Below are positions 1 through 7,026 of a DNA stretch of 45,748 bases, in pieces. A program made the translations under genes and the position numbers. A model generated the notes under the pieces. That model saw nothing but the letters and a program-made list of their open reading frames with translations. It did not search any database and was not told where the DNA came from. How positions within the stretch are numbered: position 1 is the stretch's first letter; the number at the start of each line of letters is the position of its first letter. The DNA is from Akkermansia muciniphila (GTDB lineage: Bacteria > Verrucomicrobiota > Verrucomicrobiia > Limisphaerales > UBA9464), in assembly GCA_945883815.1 (NCBI GenBank), contig CAMCYJ010000022.1, positions 1-45,748 of the forward strand. The letters run 5' to 3'.

Positions 1-2
1 AC

Positions 3-1097
3 CTCATCGGCCACATCACCAAGGCCCAGTGGTGTGCCCGTCACGACATCCCGCCTCACCTGAAGAACGTCCGCGCCGCGGTGATGACTGTGGGCGGATG
101 GTTCGATGCCGAGGATCTCTCGGGCGCGCTCAAGACCTACCGCGCCACCGAGCGGCAGAACCCAGGTATCTTCAACACTCTGGTTATGGGGCCGTGGTCG
201 CACGGCGGCTGGCATGGCGGCGAGGGTTCCTCGCTCGGCCCGGTGCCGTTCCACTCCAAGACGGCCGAGTTCTATCGCAACGAAATTGAACTGCCCTTCT
301 GGCGGCGGTTCCTCAAGGGACAGACCAACATCGCGTTGGCCGAGGCCCACATCTTCGAGACCGGTACCTGCGAATGGCGCAAGGAGGCTGCCTGGCCCCC
401 GACGAATGCGGTGCCCAAGACCCTCTATTTCCACCCGGGAGGGCGGTTGTCGTTCGAGCCACCGCAGGGAGGCGATGTTGCGAGTGCCTTCGACGCGTAC
501 GTGAGCGACCCAGCCCGGCCGGTACCCTTCACTCAGCGCATCACCACAGGCATGCCGGGCTCCTACATGGTGGAGGACCAGCGGTTTGCCGCGCGCCGGC
601 CCGACGTGCTCGTGTTCCAGACCGAGCCGCTGACCGAGGACATCACCCTGGCCGGTCCGATCACCGCTAGCCTGCACATTTCGAGCACGGGCACCGACTC
701 CGACTTCATCGTGAAGCTCATCGACGTGTACACCGCCGACCATCCGGACCCGCAGCCCAACCCCACGCAGGCCGAGATGGGTCATTACCAGCAATTGGTG
801 CGCGGCGAGCCACTGCGCGCCAAGTTCCGGGACGGCTTGGATCGGCCGAAGCCTCTCGAGCCCGGCCGCGTGACTCGACTCGAATGGGTGATGCCCGACG
901 TCTGCCACACCTTCCGCACCGGGCACCGCATCATGATCCAGGTCCAGAGCAGTTGGTTCCCCTACATCGACCGCAATCCCCAAACCTTCTGCGACATCTA
1001 CCGCGCCAAGCCTGCGGACTACCGCCCCGCCACCCAGCGCGTGTACCGTGCCGCCAAGGCTCCGTCCGGCCTGCGAGTCCTCGTCGCGCCGAGATGA
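3..1097 (+). CDS. CocE/NonD family hydrolase, C-terminal part
   Basis: This is the C-terminal part of an alpha/beta hydrolase of the CocE/NonD group (cocaine esterase, glutaryl-7-ACA acylase, X-Pro dipeptidyl-peptidase). The frame is open from base 3, so the start and the nucleophile-serine motif lie left of the window. Two of the three catalytic residues are visible: Asp in GGWFD (codon at 105) and His in GPWSH (codon at 201), 32 residues apart; in cocaine esterase the equivalent pair is 28 apart. The remaining 290 or so residues fit the jelly-roll C-terminal domain of the family, with the usual LAGPITASLHIS and HRIMIQVQSSWFP stretches. The natural substrate (ester, amide or Xaa-Pro peptide) cannot be told from this part. 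The gene ends cleanly with TGA, followed by palindromic repeats. Confidence 0.88.
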   Translation, partial: LIGHITKAQWCARHDIPPHLKNVRAAVMTVGGWFDAEDLSGALKTYRATERQNPGIFNTLVMGPWSHGGWHGGEGSSLGPVPFHSKTAEFYRNEIELPFWRRFLKGQTNIALAEAHIFETGTCEWRKEAAWPPTNAVPKTLYFHPGGRLSFEPPQGGDVASAFDAYVSDPARPVPFTQRITTGMPGSYMVEDQRFAARRPDVLVFQTEPLTEDITLAGPITASLHISSTGTDSDFIVKLIDVYTADHPDPQPNPTQAEMGHYQQLVRGEPLRAKFRDGLDRPKPLEPGRVTRLEWVMPDVCHTFRTGHRIMIQVQSSWFPYIDRNPQTFCDIYRAKPADYRPATQRVYRAAKAPSGLRVLVAPR

Positions 1098-1124
1098 CGG
1101 AGGTCGCGGCCAGCCCCACTCCCT

Positions 1125-1218
1125 CCGATAGGGACAATGTCCCACCGTCCACTCCACAGTTGACTCTTCGGTAGGGACCGTGTCCCACGGTCCGGTCCAC
1201 GGTTCACCCTCCGGTAGG
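1125..1218. repeat. REP-like palindromic repeats
   Basis: Tandem degenerate copies of a short GC-rich palindrome follow the hydrolase gene. The best one has arms GGACCGT (1175-1181) and ACGGTCC (1187-1193) around GTCCC. A weaker copy lies at about 1128-1150. The core TAGGGACCG recurs at 2115, 10047 and 11332, and in degenerate form (TAGGGATCG) at 5612, so this is an interspersed repeat family. At the right edge stands GGCCTAAACCGC, similar to the GCCTAAACAACG ends of the 360-base repeats near 10.4 and 11.7 kb. Confidence 0.7.
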
Positions 1219-1319
1219 GGGGGCCTAAACCGCATTCTCCGAAAGCTGTTCGGTTGCAGTTTGCTCACAGCCGCTGGTGTTGCCTCGACATAGACCGCAC
1301 CTTGGCTTACAGCGGCACC

Positions 1320-1556
1320 ATGCAGTTCCCAGACATCCATCGCATCACGCTGAATCCCAACATCATGGGTGGTAAGCCGTGCATTCGAGGCATGCGGGTG
1401 ACCGTTGGGACGCTCACAGGCCTCCTAGCTTCGGGCATGACCCATCAGGAGATACTGACGGAGTATCCGTATCTTGAAGAAGCAGATATTCGTGCAGCGC
1501 TTATGTACGCTTCCTGGAGGTCTCAGGAGATGGAGGTTCACCTGGAATCAGCATGA
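1320..1556 (+). CDS. DUF433 antitoxin-like protein
   Basis: The 78-residue product has the DUF433 signature: NPNIMGGKPCIRGMRVTV near the N-terminus, then TGLLASGMTHQEILTEYPYLEEADIRAAL. DUF433 proteins are small DNA-binding antitoxins normally encoded just before a DUF5615 (PIN-like) toxin, as here. The start at 1320 is chosen because the family begins just before the DIHRITLNP segment; the frame could be extended to an ATG at 1254, but those 22 residues do not resemble the family. The stop overlaps the toxin start (ATGA at 1553-1556), which implies translational coupling. The antitoxin looks intact although its partner is frameshifted. Confidence 0.85.
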   Translation: MQFPDIHRITLNPNIMGGKPCIRGMRVTVGTLTGLLASGMTHQEILTEYPYLEEADIRAALMYASWRSQEMEVHLESA

Positions 1557-1917
1557 AGGTCCTTGTCGACATGAACCTCGGACTGGGGTTCGTCGCAGAG
1601 CTTCAAGCGTTGGGAATCGAAGCCTGGCATTGGTCGCAGGTTGGTGCGCTCGACGCGCCTGACGGTGTCATCATGGAGTGGGCTCGACGAGAGGGCTTAC
1701 CAGCGATCTGGACTTCGGAGCGCTCTTGCATTCGACCCACGGAGTGGGTCCGAGTGTGATTCAGTTTAGGGGATCCGATCTTCGAGTCCGCGCCATCCTG
1801 GGGGACCTAATCAACGTGTTGGATACCTTCAGGGATTCGCTGATAAAGGGTGCCTTGATCACGGTGGCCGGAAAACGTGTTCGGATTGTTGAGCTACCGG
1901 TAAAGCGGGCCAACTAG
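1553..1917 (+). pseudogene. DUF5615 PIN-like toxin, frameshifted
   Basis: The first frame gives MKVLVDMNLGLGFVAELQ, the start of a DUF5615 PIN-like ribonuclease, and runs through ARREGLP before losing similarity and stopping at 1759. The family continues in another frame from about 1705: LTSDLDFGALLHSTHGVG, then a normal C-terminus ending at 1917. In intact members a few residues join ARE to the TSDLDFG acidic motif; here the bases around 1698-1708 are missing or altered, shifting the frame. The two pieces add up to about 120 residues, the usual family length. The toxin is therefore probably dead, unless the shift is a sequencing error. Confidence 0.8.
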
Positions 1918-2301
1918 TCTTTGGAGCCCACAGCCGACGACGCAGTTTCCTTGTTTCATAGTTGGGTCAAATCTGGCTGCGGTGAAGTGGCCGATGAGAC
2001 GTTCGCCATTAGGCGCGCATGAGCGCTTTCGGAGAAATCGCCCTATCTCTGAGGTGCTCGGGTAAGGCTGAATCTGTGGCAGGAATTCTGGTGTGTAGCC
2101 CAATGGCCTCCTAGGTAGGGACCGTGTCCCACCGTCCGGCACCGCAGACGTGGACCTCTACTGTGTTCTGGCCGAAAAGAGTGTTGCATCCAACATCGAA
2201 AATCCCTCCCGAACCCGGTTTTTTCGAGTCGACTGAAGTCGTGAGCGGATGATGGTCTTCAGTTCAACTACCGCTGATCCGAGGATTTCCCCAAAAATCT
2301 C
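1918..2301. other. Intergenic stretch with repeat fragments
   Basis: No convincing gene was seen. The stretch holds the fragment GCGCTTTCGGAGAAATCGCC at 2024-2043, also present inside the 360-base repeats at 10.1 and 11.4 kb, and a degenerate copy of the rest of that repeat at 2095-2217. Confidence 0.5.
2095..2217. repeat. Degenerate third copy of the 360-base repeat
   Basis: The order of similarity blocks is GTAGCCC, CTCCTAGGTAGGGACCG, a palindrome, TCCGGCACCGCAGAC, then CTCTACTGTGTTCTGGCCGA and a CCGAACCCGG tail. These match both ends of the 360-base blocks at 10021 and 11305, but about 100 central bases are absent. One of the missing central motifs instead lies upstream, at 2024. This copy does not end in GCCTAAACAACG. 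Confidence 0.65.
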
Positions 2302-2571
2302 ATGCCCATGAAAATCACTGCTCGTGTGAAAGAAGCCGCCAAGGCGTTGGTCTCCACCCCAAAGGCGCAATCGTTCTCGGTGGCTGGAAAGTTTGTTGAA
2401 TGCAGGCACTGCGAGAACATCCTTTTTCATAAGAAAAAGGCATCGTTGAACAACGCGCTGAGTTCCTTGTTCGGTACCGAATGTTTGGATCGTGAAACGA
2501 GCGTCTTGATTTGTGCGAACTGTTCGCGGATTGAATGGTTTTTCGATGACCTCCAGCCTGAAAAATCCTGA
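2302..2571 (+). CDS. Small zinc-ribbon protein
   Basis: This 89-residue protein has two CxxC knuckles (CRHCEN at about residue 34 and CANCSR at about 71), separated by a basic segment and LSSLFGTECLDRET. The pattern resembles the nucleic-acid-binding zinc-ribbon group that includes DUF2082, where a second knuckle follows a short beta strand. It is probably a one-zinc cytoplasmic protein. A second in-frame ATG at 2308 is equally possible as start. No clear ribosome-binding site was seen. A second zinc-ribbon protein with a comparable layout lies in the cassette array at 15908. Function unknown. Confidence 0.7.
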   Translation: MPMKITARVKEAAKALVSTPKAQSFSVAGKFVECRHCENILFHKKKASLNNALSSLFGTECLDRETSVLICANCSRIEWFFDDLQPEKS

Positions 2572-2717
2572 CACGAGTCCTCGCCGGAATTACCACGGGT
2601 TCTTGGGCCCAGTTGTTGACCTCAATTGAGTCAGAGATGGGGGTGGGTCTTCCATACATGGCACAGGGTTGAAATCAGAACCCTGAGATGAGGGGCCGGA
2701 CGAATCGGACTGCCTGA

Positions 2718-2942
2718 ATGCATCAACACACGGAGTATCACAAAGATGGGAGCATCCGAGCCATTGGGCCGATGGTGGATGGGGTTCCCGTGGGTTATTG
2801 GGAATGGTTCCGGTTGGACGGAACCAAGATGCGATCAGGCTATTTTGAGAAGGGCGAACCCACTGGCGAATGGACGACGTACGACAAGAAGGGGCAGATC
2901 TACAAGGTGACCCAGATGAAGTCCCAAACGCCGCAGCGTTGA
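2718..2942 (+). CDS. MORN-variant (YwqK-like) small protein
   Basis: This 74-residue protein consists of about two MORN-variant repeats: YHKDGSIRAIGPMVDGVPVG followed by YWEWFRLDGTKMRSGYFEKG and GEWTTYDKKG. Proteins of this form are often labelled YwqK-family antitoxins, but the label comes from distant similarity. It has no signal peptide or membrane segment. Its TGA overlaps a possible ATG of the next gene (TGATG at 2940-2944), so the two may be co-translated. Identification as a MORN-type protein is firm; the role is not. Confidence 0.72.
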   Translation: MHQHTEYHKDGSIRAIGPMVDGVPVGYWEWFRLDGTKMRSGYFEKGEPTGEWTTYDKKGQIYKVTQMKSQTPQR

Positions 2943-2995
2943 TGCTCAAGCCACCGGCTGCCGCTGTGAACGATAGGAACGACTTGGGAGAGTCC

Positions 2996-3397
2996 ATGCA
3001 ACAGCGGTTGCCAGTGATGCTGGTTCTGGGGGTCGTGATCGGGTTTGGGTTGGCCTCCAGGGCGTACGACGGTTTGTTTCCAAACGCCCTCGGAAAGTAT
3101 CCCGGCGACGCTCTTTGGACGGTGGCTGTCTACCTGGGATGGAAGCTGGTGGTCCCCGCCATGGCGCCCTGGAAATTGGGCCTGACGGCGCTGGGGCAGT
3201 CCCTCGGGGTCGAGTTCCTGCAATTATACCACGCGCCCTGGCTGGACGGGATCCGAGGCAACTACTTCGGGCATTTACTGTTCGGTTCGACCTTCAACCC
3301 GATGGACCTAGTGGCGTATTCGGTGGGAACCACCGCCGTGTTCCTCATCGATCGTTTTCTGGTACCACGTGGCCCGTTGTCGGTGCGTGGGGCTTGA
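2996..3397 (+). CDS. DUF2809 membrane protein
   Basis: The product is a 133-residue integral membrane protein of the DUF2809 family. It shows the order typical of that family: a first helix (MLVLGVVIGFGLASRAY), the loop FPNALGKYPGDALWTVAVYL, two middle helices, VEFLQLYHAPWLDGIR, and a last helix before a short basic tail. The start at 2996 is preferred because the family begins there and GGGAGAG precedes it. An alternative ATG at 2942 would add 18 polar residues and overlap the stop of the MORN gene. The biochemical function of DUF2809 is unknown. The stretch from 3398 to the next gene holds nothing recognisable. Confidence 0.82.
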   Translation: MQQRLPVMLVLGVVIGFGLASRAYDGLFPNALGKYPGDALWTVAVYLGWKLVVPAMAPWKLGLTALGQSLGVEFLQLYHAPWLDGIRGNYFGHLLFGSTFNPMDLVAYSVGTTAVFLIDRFLVPRGPLSVRGA

Positions 3398-3605
3398 CGC
3401 AGGGCACGGAGACCCTGAGCCCGCCTTAGCCGGAACGATTCCATTGGATCGGTCGTGCTGGCTGCGCCTTCTTCCGCAAGAGCTTCGTTGTTCGCTCGAT
3501 CCCGGTCTCAACCAAGGGCCTTCCATCGGCCCGCGCCTCGCTCTCGCCTCGTCTTGCGAAAGAATCCGCAACGCCATCCCTTTCCTCTCAATGCATCGTT
3601 CCGGT

Positions 3606-5438
3606 TTAGAACAACCGGCGCTCATCGGTGGGGTGGTTTGGTGGCCAGACCCAGTCGGGGTGCTCGGCGTCCTTGCTCTTCGACATGACACCGCCGTCGT
3701 CGGTGTGGTTCGGGCCGACGCTGTACAGGGTGAACGTTCCATCGGTGTTGAGTCGGTAGCGCTGCGGTTGGCCGTCCATGGGGTCGAGCGGCACGGTTGT
3801 CAGGAATCGCGGCACGAGATCGCCAAGGGTCTTGGGATAGCCGCCGGTCCCGAGGCGATGCCGTTCCAGCGCGGCCACCGTGATGGCGAGGCGGCTGATC
3901 GAGAGGCACTGGTCGGTCTTTGTGTGCATTCGGGCCAAGGCCGGCAACATCGGGTCAATGAGGATCCGATAGGGATGCGGGCGCCTGCCCTCCGTGTCGA
4001 AGACCGTCCGGTCGATTTGCTCGATTTCCCAAATCGAACCCTTGGCGGCGATGCATCGGTTTGGATCGGAGCGCTGCAGCACATCCACCACCCGGTCCAG
4101 CATGCGTGCGTGGTAGGCCTGATTCTGTAGCAGCCAGGCGTCGGGCATCCGTCCTCCGCTGGAGCCCTTTCCAACCTCAGTTGTACCCAAGGTCGCCGGA
4201 TCCAGCCGCCCCTGCCGCTCCCGCTCAATGCAGGATTGGCCGAAAAGACGCTCCCCCTGGAACGCCCCCACCAGACCCGCCCGCAGCGTTGATGTCGCGA
4301 AACGTTGCTGGAAGGCGGCCAGTTGGGCATCGGACCAGAGATGCTGCGAGGTTCCCTCCCAGAAGGCGTTGTAGGCGAAGCCCTGCAGGACGATGCGCAC
4401 CAGGTGACTCATCAGTGCCGAATCTTCATCCAGGTGCTCCCCAAGTCGCAGGATCGTCTCGATGTCCTCGGCCGCGCCCTTCGGGTCGCCCACGGCCAAA
4501 CGGGCCACAGCCCGAAGGCGGAATCGGTCGGCCATGGGTTTGTACAGAGCGACGCGAGCCAGCGAAGCGTCGCGGAAGTCGGCGGAGTTGAGTTCGTGCC
4601 GACAGTGGGGACGGCGGGCCGCCTCGGCGATCTGCTCAAGGGCATCCCGCAACCCCTCCAACGCGAAGAGCACCGCCTGCGGGGCGGGCATGTCGGCCGG
4701 AGGCACCGGTAGGTGCGACAGGTCATGGTGGGAACCCGCCGCGTCTGCGCGCGCGTTGCGGATGGTGCCCGGGGTCAGAGGGGGCCTCGACCGCAGCAGG
4801 CGGGCCAGGGCTTCAAGATCCCGTCCGGTTCGACGCAACGGTCTGCCCGCGGCTTCCGCGGTTTCGTACGGAAAGGCCAGCGAGACCTCTATCTCTGTGA
4901 CCCGCGGTTGTCCCGTCCAACGCGACACGGGGTGTCCTTGGGTATCCCGGCTTTGGGTGTAGGCGTGGATTCCGGACAGGAAGGGGTGCGCGGCGAAGTT
5001 CTGTTCGGCCGGGATCGGCGGCCCCATCAGTTCCTGGTAGGAGAGTGGCTCCCCGCGCTGCCGGAGCTGATCCTCGACCTCCCGCCAGGCCTGTTCCGCC
5101 CGTCGGCCCTCGAGGGCCAGACCCAGCGAGATCAGTGCCGCCACGACCACGGCGCCCAGGGCCAGAGGACGCCACCGAGGTGCCCAGACCGACCAGAAGC
5201 CGGGGGCTCCCAGAGACACGGCCCGGCGATTCCAGAGCAGCGGCACCAGCCATGCGGGCAAAAAGAGCGCGTATTCCAGCCCGACATGCACTCCTTCGGG
5301 GAGGGAATTCCCTCGGCCCGAGAAGCCCCAGGCCACGTTGAGCAGCAACCCGGTTGCGAGGCTGAGGCAGAGACTCCTCCAGAAGCCGAACCGTCGGTGC
5401 TCCAAGGGGAGGATGCGAAAGCGTTGCAGGAGGTTCAT
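3606..5438 (-). CDS. Membrane-anchored protein with pseudopilin-like C-terminus (paralog 1)
   Basis: This is one of three long paralogs in the window (others at 7027 and 17185). The 610-residue form starts MNLLQRFRILP, matching the MKxLQ start of the other two; 45 further Pro-rich residues could be added from 5573, but the paralogs lack them. The N-terminus has three likely membrane helices (about residues 21-37, 51-72, 90-112) with WNRRAV between the second and third. A long soluble part follows, beginning with a conserved RGEPLSYQEL segment. The C-terminus (about residues 530-600) reads LAITVAALERHRLGTGGYPK, then VPLDPMDGQPQRYRLN and LYSVGPNHTDDGG, which resembles the calcium-binding end of type II secretion pseudopilins. 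It ends in ERRLF like its paralogs. Function unknown; an extracytoplasmic C-terminal part is likely. Confidence 0.8.
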   Translation of the reverse strand: MNLLQRFRILPLEHRRFGFWRSLCLSLATGLLLNVAWGFSGRGNSLPEGVHVGLEYALFLPAWLVPLLWNRRAVSLGAPGFWSVWAPRWRPLALGAVVVAALISLGLALEGRRAEQAWREVEDQLRQRGEPLSYQELMGPPIPAEQNFAAHPFLSGIHAYTQSRDTQGHPVSRWTGQPRVTEIEVSLAFPYETAEAAGRPLRRTGRDLEALARLLRSRPPLTPGTIRNARADAAGSHHDLSHLPVPPADMPAPQAVLFALEGLRDALEQIAEAARRPHCRHELNSADFRDASLARVALYKPMADRFRLRAVARLAVGDPKGAAEDIETILRLGEHLDEDSALMSHLVRIVLQGFAYNAFWEGTSQHLWSDAQLAAFQQRFATSTLRAGLVGAFQGERLFGQSCIERERQGRLDPATLGTTEVGKGSSGGRMPDAWLLQNQAYHARMLDRVVDVLQRSDPNRCIAAKGSIWEIEQIDRTVFDTEGRRPHPYRILIDPMLPALARMHTKTDQCLSISRLAITVAALERHRLGTGGYPKTLGDLVPRFLTTVPLDPMDGQPQRYRLNTDGTFTLYSVGPNHTDDGGVMSKSKDAEHPDWVWPPNHPTDERRLF

Positions 5439-5970
5439 CGGGGGTGGGTGGGGTGTGGGCTTCGGTTCCTGAGGCGGGATCGTTGTTTGAGGATCATGGC
5501 CGGAGATCGGCCCCCGGTGTCGTTGGGAAAGCGGTCCGGTGATTCCACCATCAGGCGGTTCTGGTTTCCGCACACCGCGAGGCCGGTTCAGTTCGCAGAC
5601 CGTTTCCCGGGTAGGGATCGATCTCCGAGCGGCCTGCCAGTGAAGAACTGGGAGCTTCCGGATGAACTGGGCCAGACGTGACAGCCGCGCGGTGCGATCC
5701 CCAAGGGCCGCCGAAGCGATGTTTTAAACGTTGGACAGGGATGAGATGAGGAATGGATGAGCGTTGTTCGAACGCGTTGTCCGTCAGGCGTGGCCATTGG
5801 CCTCCAAAGTACCCAAGGGACGGGGTGGCGCTCTTTGGTCGCGATGGCCCAGTGACTGAGTTGATCAAAACAATTGCCAAATGTAAGTAAATGCATATTT
5901 ATCTAAGAAATGGTCAGAATTAGACGGGTTTTTGTAAACCTTGATGACCTCAAGGCAACTAGGAGACGCC
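5439..5970. other. Intergenic region with a degraded palindrome
   Basis: No gene was recognised. A degenerate copy of the GGGACCG palindrome lies at 5611-5640. The part from about 5860 to 5940 is clearly AT-rich compared with its surroundings and probably carries the promoter of the gene at 5971, but no -35/-10 pair stands out enough to call. Confidence 0.4.
5611..5640. repeat. REP-like palindrome, degenerate copy
   Basis: GTAGGGATCGATCTCCGAGC followed by GGCCTG matches the form GTAGGGACCGATCTCCGAGC-GGTCC found at 10047 and 11331, with two changes that weaken the outer arms. Confidence 0.65.
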
Positions 5971-6351
5971 ATGAATACCGATAGAACCGAATTTACTCCC
6001 ATCCTCCGCACCGGGCAGATGCTCAGTTTCGACTGGGTGTGCGGTGAGTTGGATGAAGCAGGCATCCCGTACCAGTGCCGAGAGGAATCCTCCGGTGGCA
6101 TTCAGATGGCCATGCCGGCGTTTCCGTCCGTCATGCCGGGCACTTGGTGGACGGTTCTGGTGCCCAGCTCTCTGCGCCAACGGGCTCAAGAGATCTTGGA
6201 TTCCATGCCGTTCGATTCGGGACTGACGCCGGACGTGTGGGACTTCCAGCCGAAGCCCGCGGGCAAACGGCTTTGGCAGGCTTGCACCATCGTCTTACTG
6301 GCGCTGCTTCTGGCCGGATTCGTCTCCGAAATCCTCAGACATGTCCCATGA
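5971..6351 (+). CDS. DUF2007-like protein with C-terminal membrane helix
   Basis: The 126-residue product starts MNTDRTEFTPILRTGQMLSF and has a DUF2007-like fold: an alpha/beta segment (DWVCGELDEAGIPYQCREES) followed by WWTVLVPSSLRQRAQEIL, as in the small proteins that report sequence position or bind peptides, often called putative signal-transducing proteins. A single membrane helix (about residues 101-120, ACTIVLLALLLAGF) ends it, so it is a tail-anchored inner-membrane protein. The start at 5971 is supported by AGGAGA at 5961-5966; an upstream ATG at 5941 is less likely. The partner or signal is unknown. Confidence 0.68.
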   Translation: MNTDRTEFTPILRTGQMLSFDWVCGELDEAGIPYQCREESSGGIQMAMPAFPSVMPGTWWTVLVPSSLRQRAQEILDSMPFDSGLTPDVWDFQPKPAGKRLWQACTIVLLALLLAGFVSEILRHVP

Positions 6352-6516
6352 AGGGGCGGCCTAGCTGGATTCTCGGATGGCAATGCGTGCCCGGTTTCGG
6401 TAGGCCCTTGGCTATCGCTCTCCGTCTGCTGACTCAACCACCCCTGGAATCCTGGCCCAGCGGTGTTTTTGCGAAGGAGTCGGGAGGGCTGGGAGACGAA
6501 TCGAGGAAATTAACTT

Positions 6517-7017
6517 ATGTCCATCGCGGATGAATTGCAGAAATTGGAGCAACTTCGGTAATCAGGAACGATCAATGACGAAGAGTTCGCCAAGGCCAAG
6601 GAAAGGTTGCTGAACGGGCAGGCAGCAGAGCCTCCATTTGCATCGATTCCCCCAGCCGGCGCAGCCTCCGCGCCAGACTTGGAACAGCAAACCCGACAGT
6701 GGGCTTTCTTCCTCCATTTGTCTGTCCTGGCAGGTTTGGTGGTGCCGATTGCCGGGGTGGTCGTTCCGATCCTGATCTGGCAATTGAAGAAGGCCGAATT
6801 ACCCGGACTCGATGTGCACGGCAAGAATGCGGTCAATTGGATGATCTCTGAGCTCATCTACGCGGTGGTCGGCTTCATCCTGATGTTTGTGATCATCGGC
6901 GGCCCGCTTCTGATTGTCCTTGGGGTGCTTGGGGTCGTCTTCCCGATCATCGCGGCGATTAAGGCGAACAACGGTGTGGTCTGGCAGTACCCGTTGACCA
7001 TCCAGGTATTGAAGTGA
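6517..7017 (+). pseudogene. SHOCT-DUF4870 membrane protein with in-frame stop
   Basis: Read from ATG at 6517, the frame encodes a SHOCT-like helix-turn-helix hairpin: MSIADELQKLEQLR, a TAA stop at 6559-6561, then SGTINDEEFAKAKERLL in the same frame. It continues without further interruption into a DUF4870 domain with membrane helices (FFLHLSVLAGLVVPIAGVVV and the last two near the C-terminus). SHOCT domains normally have Gln, Asp or another polar residue where the stop falls; CAA to TAA is one base change. Translation could restart at ATG 6610 or the TTG at 6607, giving a SHOCT-less DUF4870 protein of about 135 residues. So the gene is either a fresh nonsense mutant or has lost its SHOCT part. 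Its end lies 9 bases from the convergent gene at 7027. Confidence 0.78.
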
Positions 7018-7026
7018 GGCTCGGCC

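Noticed and set aside
1690-1710. Programmed frameshift in the DUF5615 gene
   Set aside because: No slippery heptamer or stimulatory hairpin was seen; a deletion fits better.
1908-2017. Possible attC with GCCAAC at 1910 and ATTAGGC at 2009
   Set aside because: The left core does not fit RYYYAAC and no paired arms were found between the cores.
6559-6561. TAA read as a sense codon or programmed readthrough
   Set aside because: TAA ends many other genes in this window (for example 16172-16174) and no readthrough signal was seen; a nonsense mutation is simpler.
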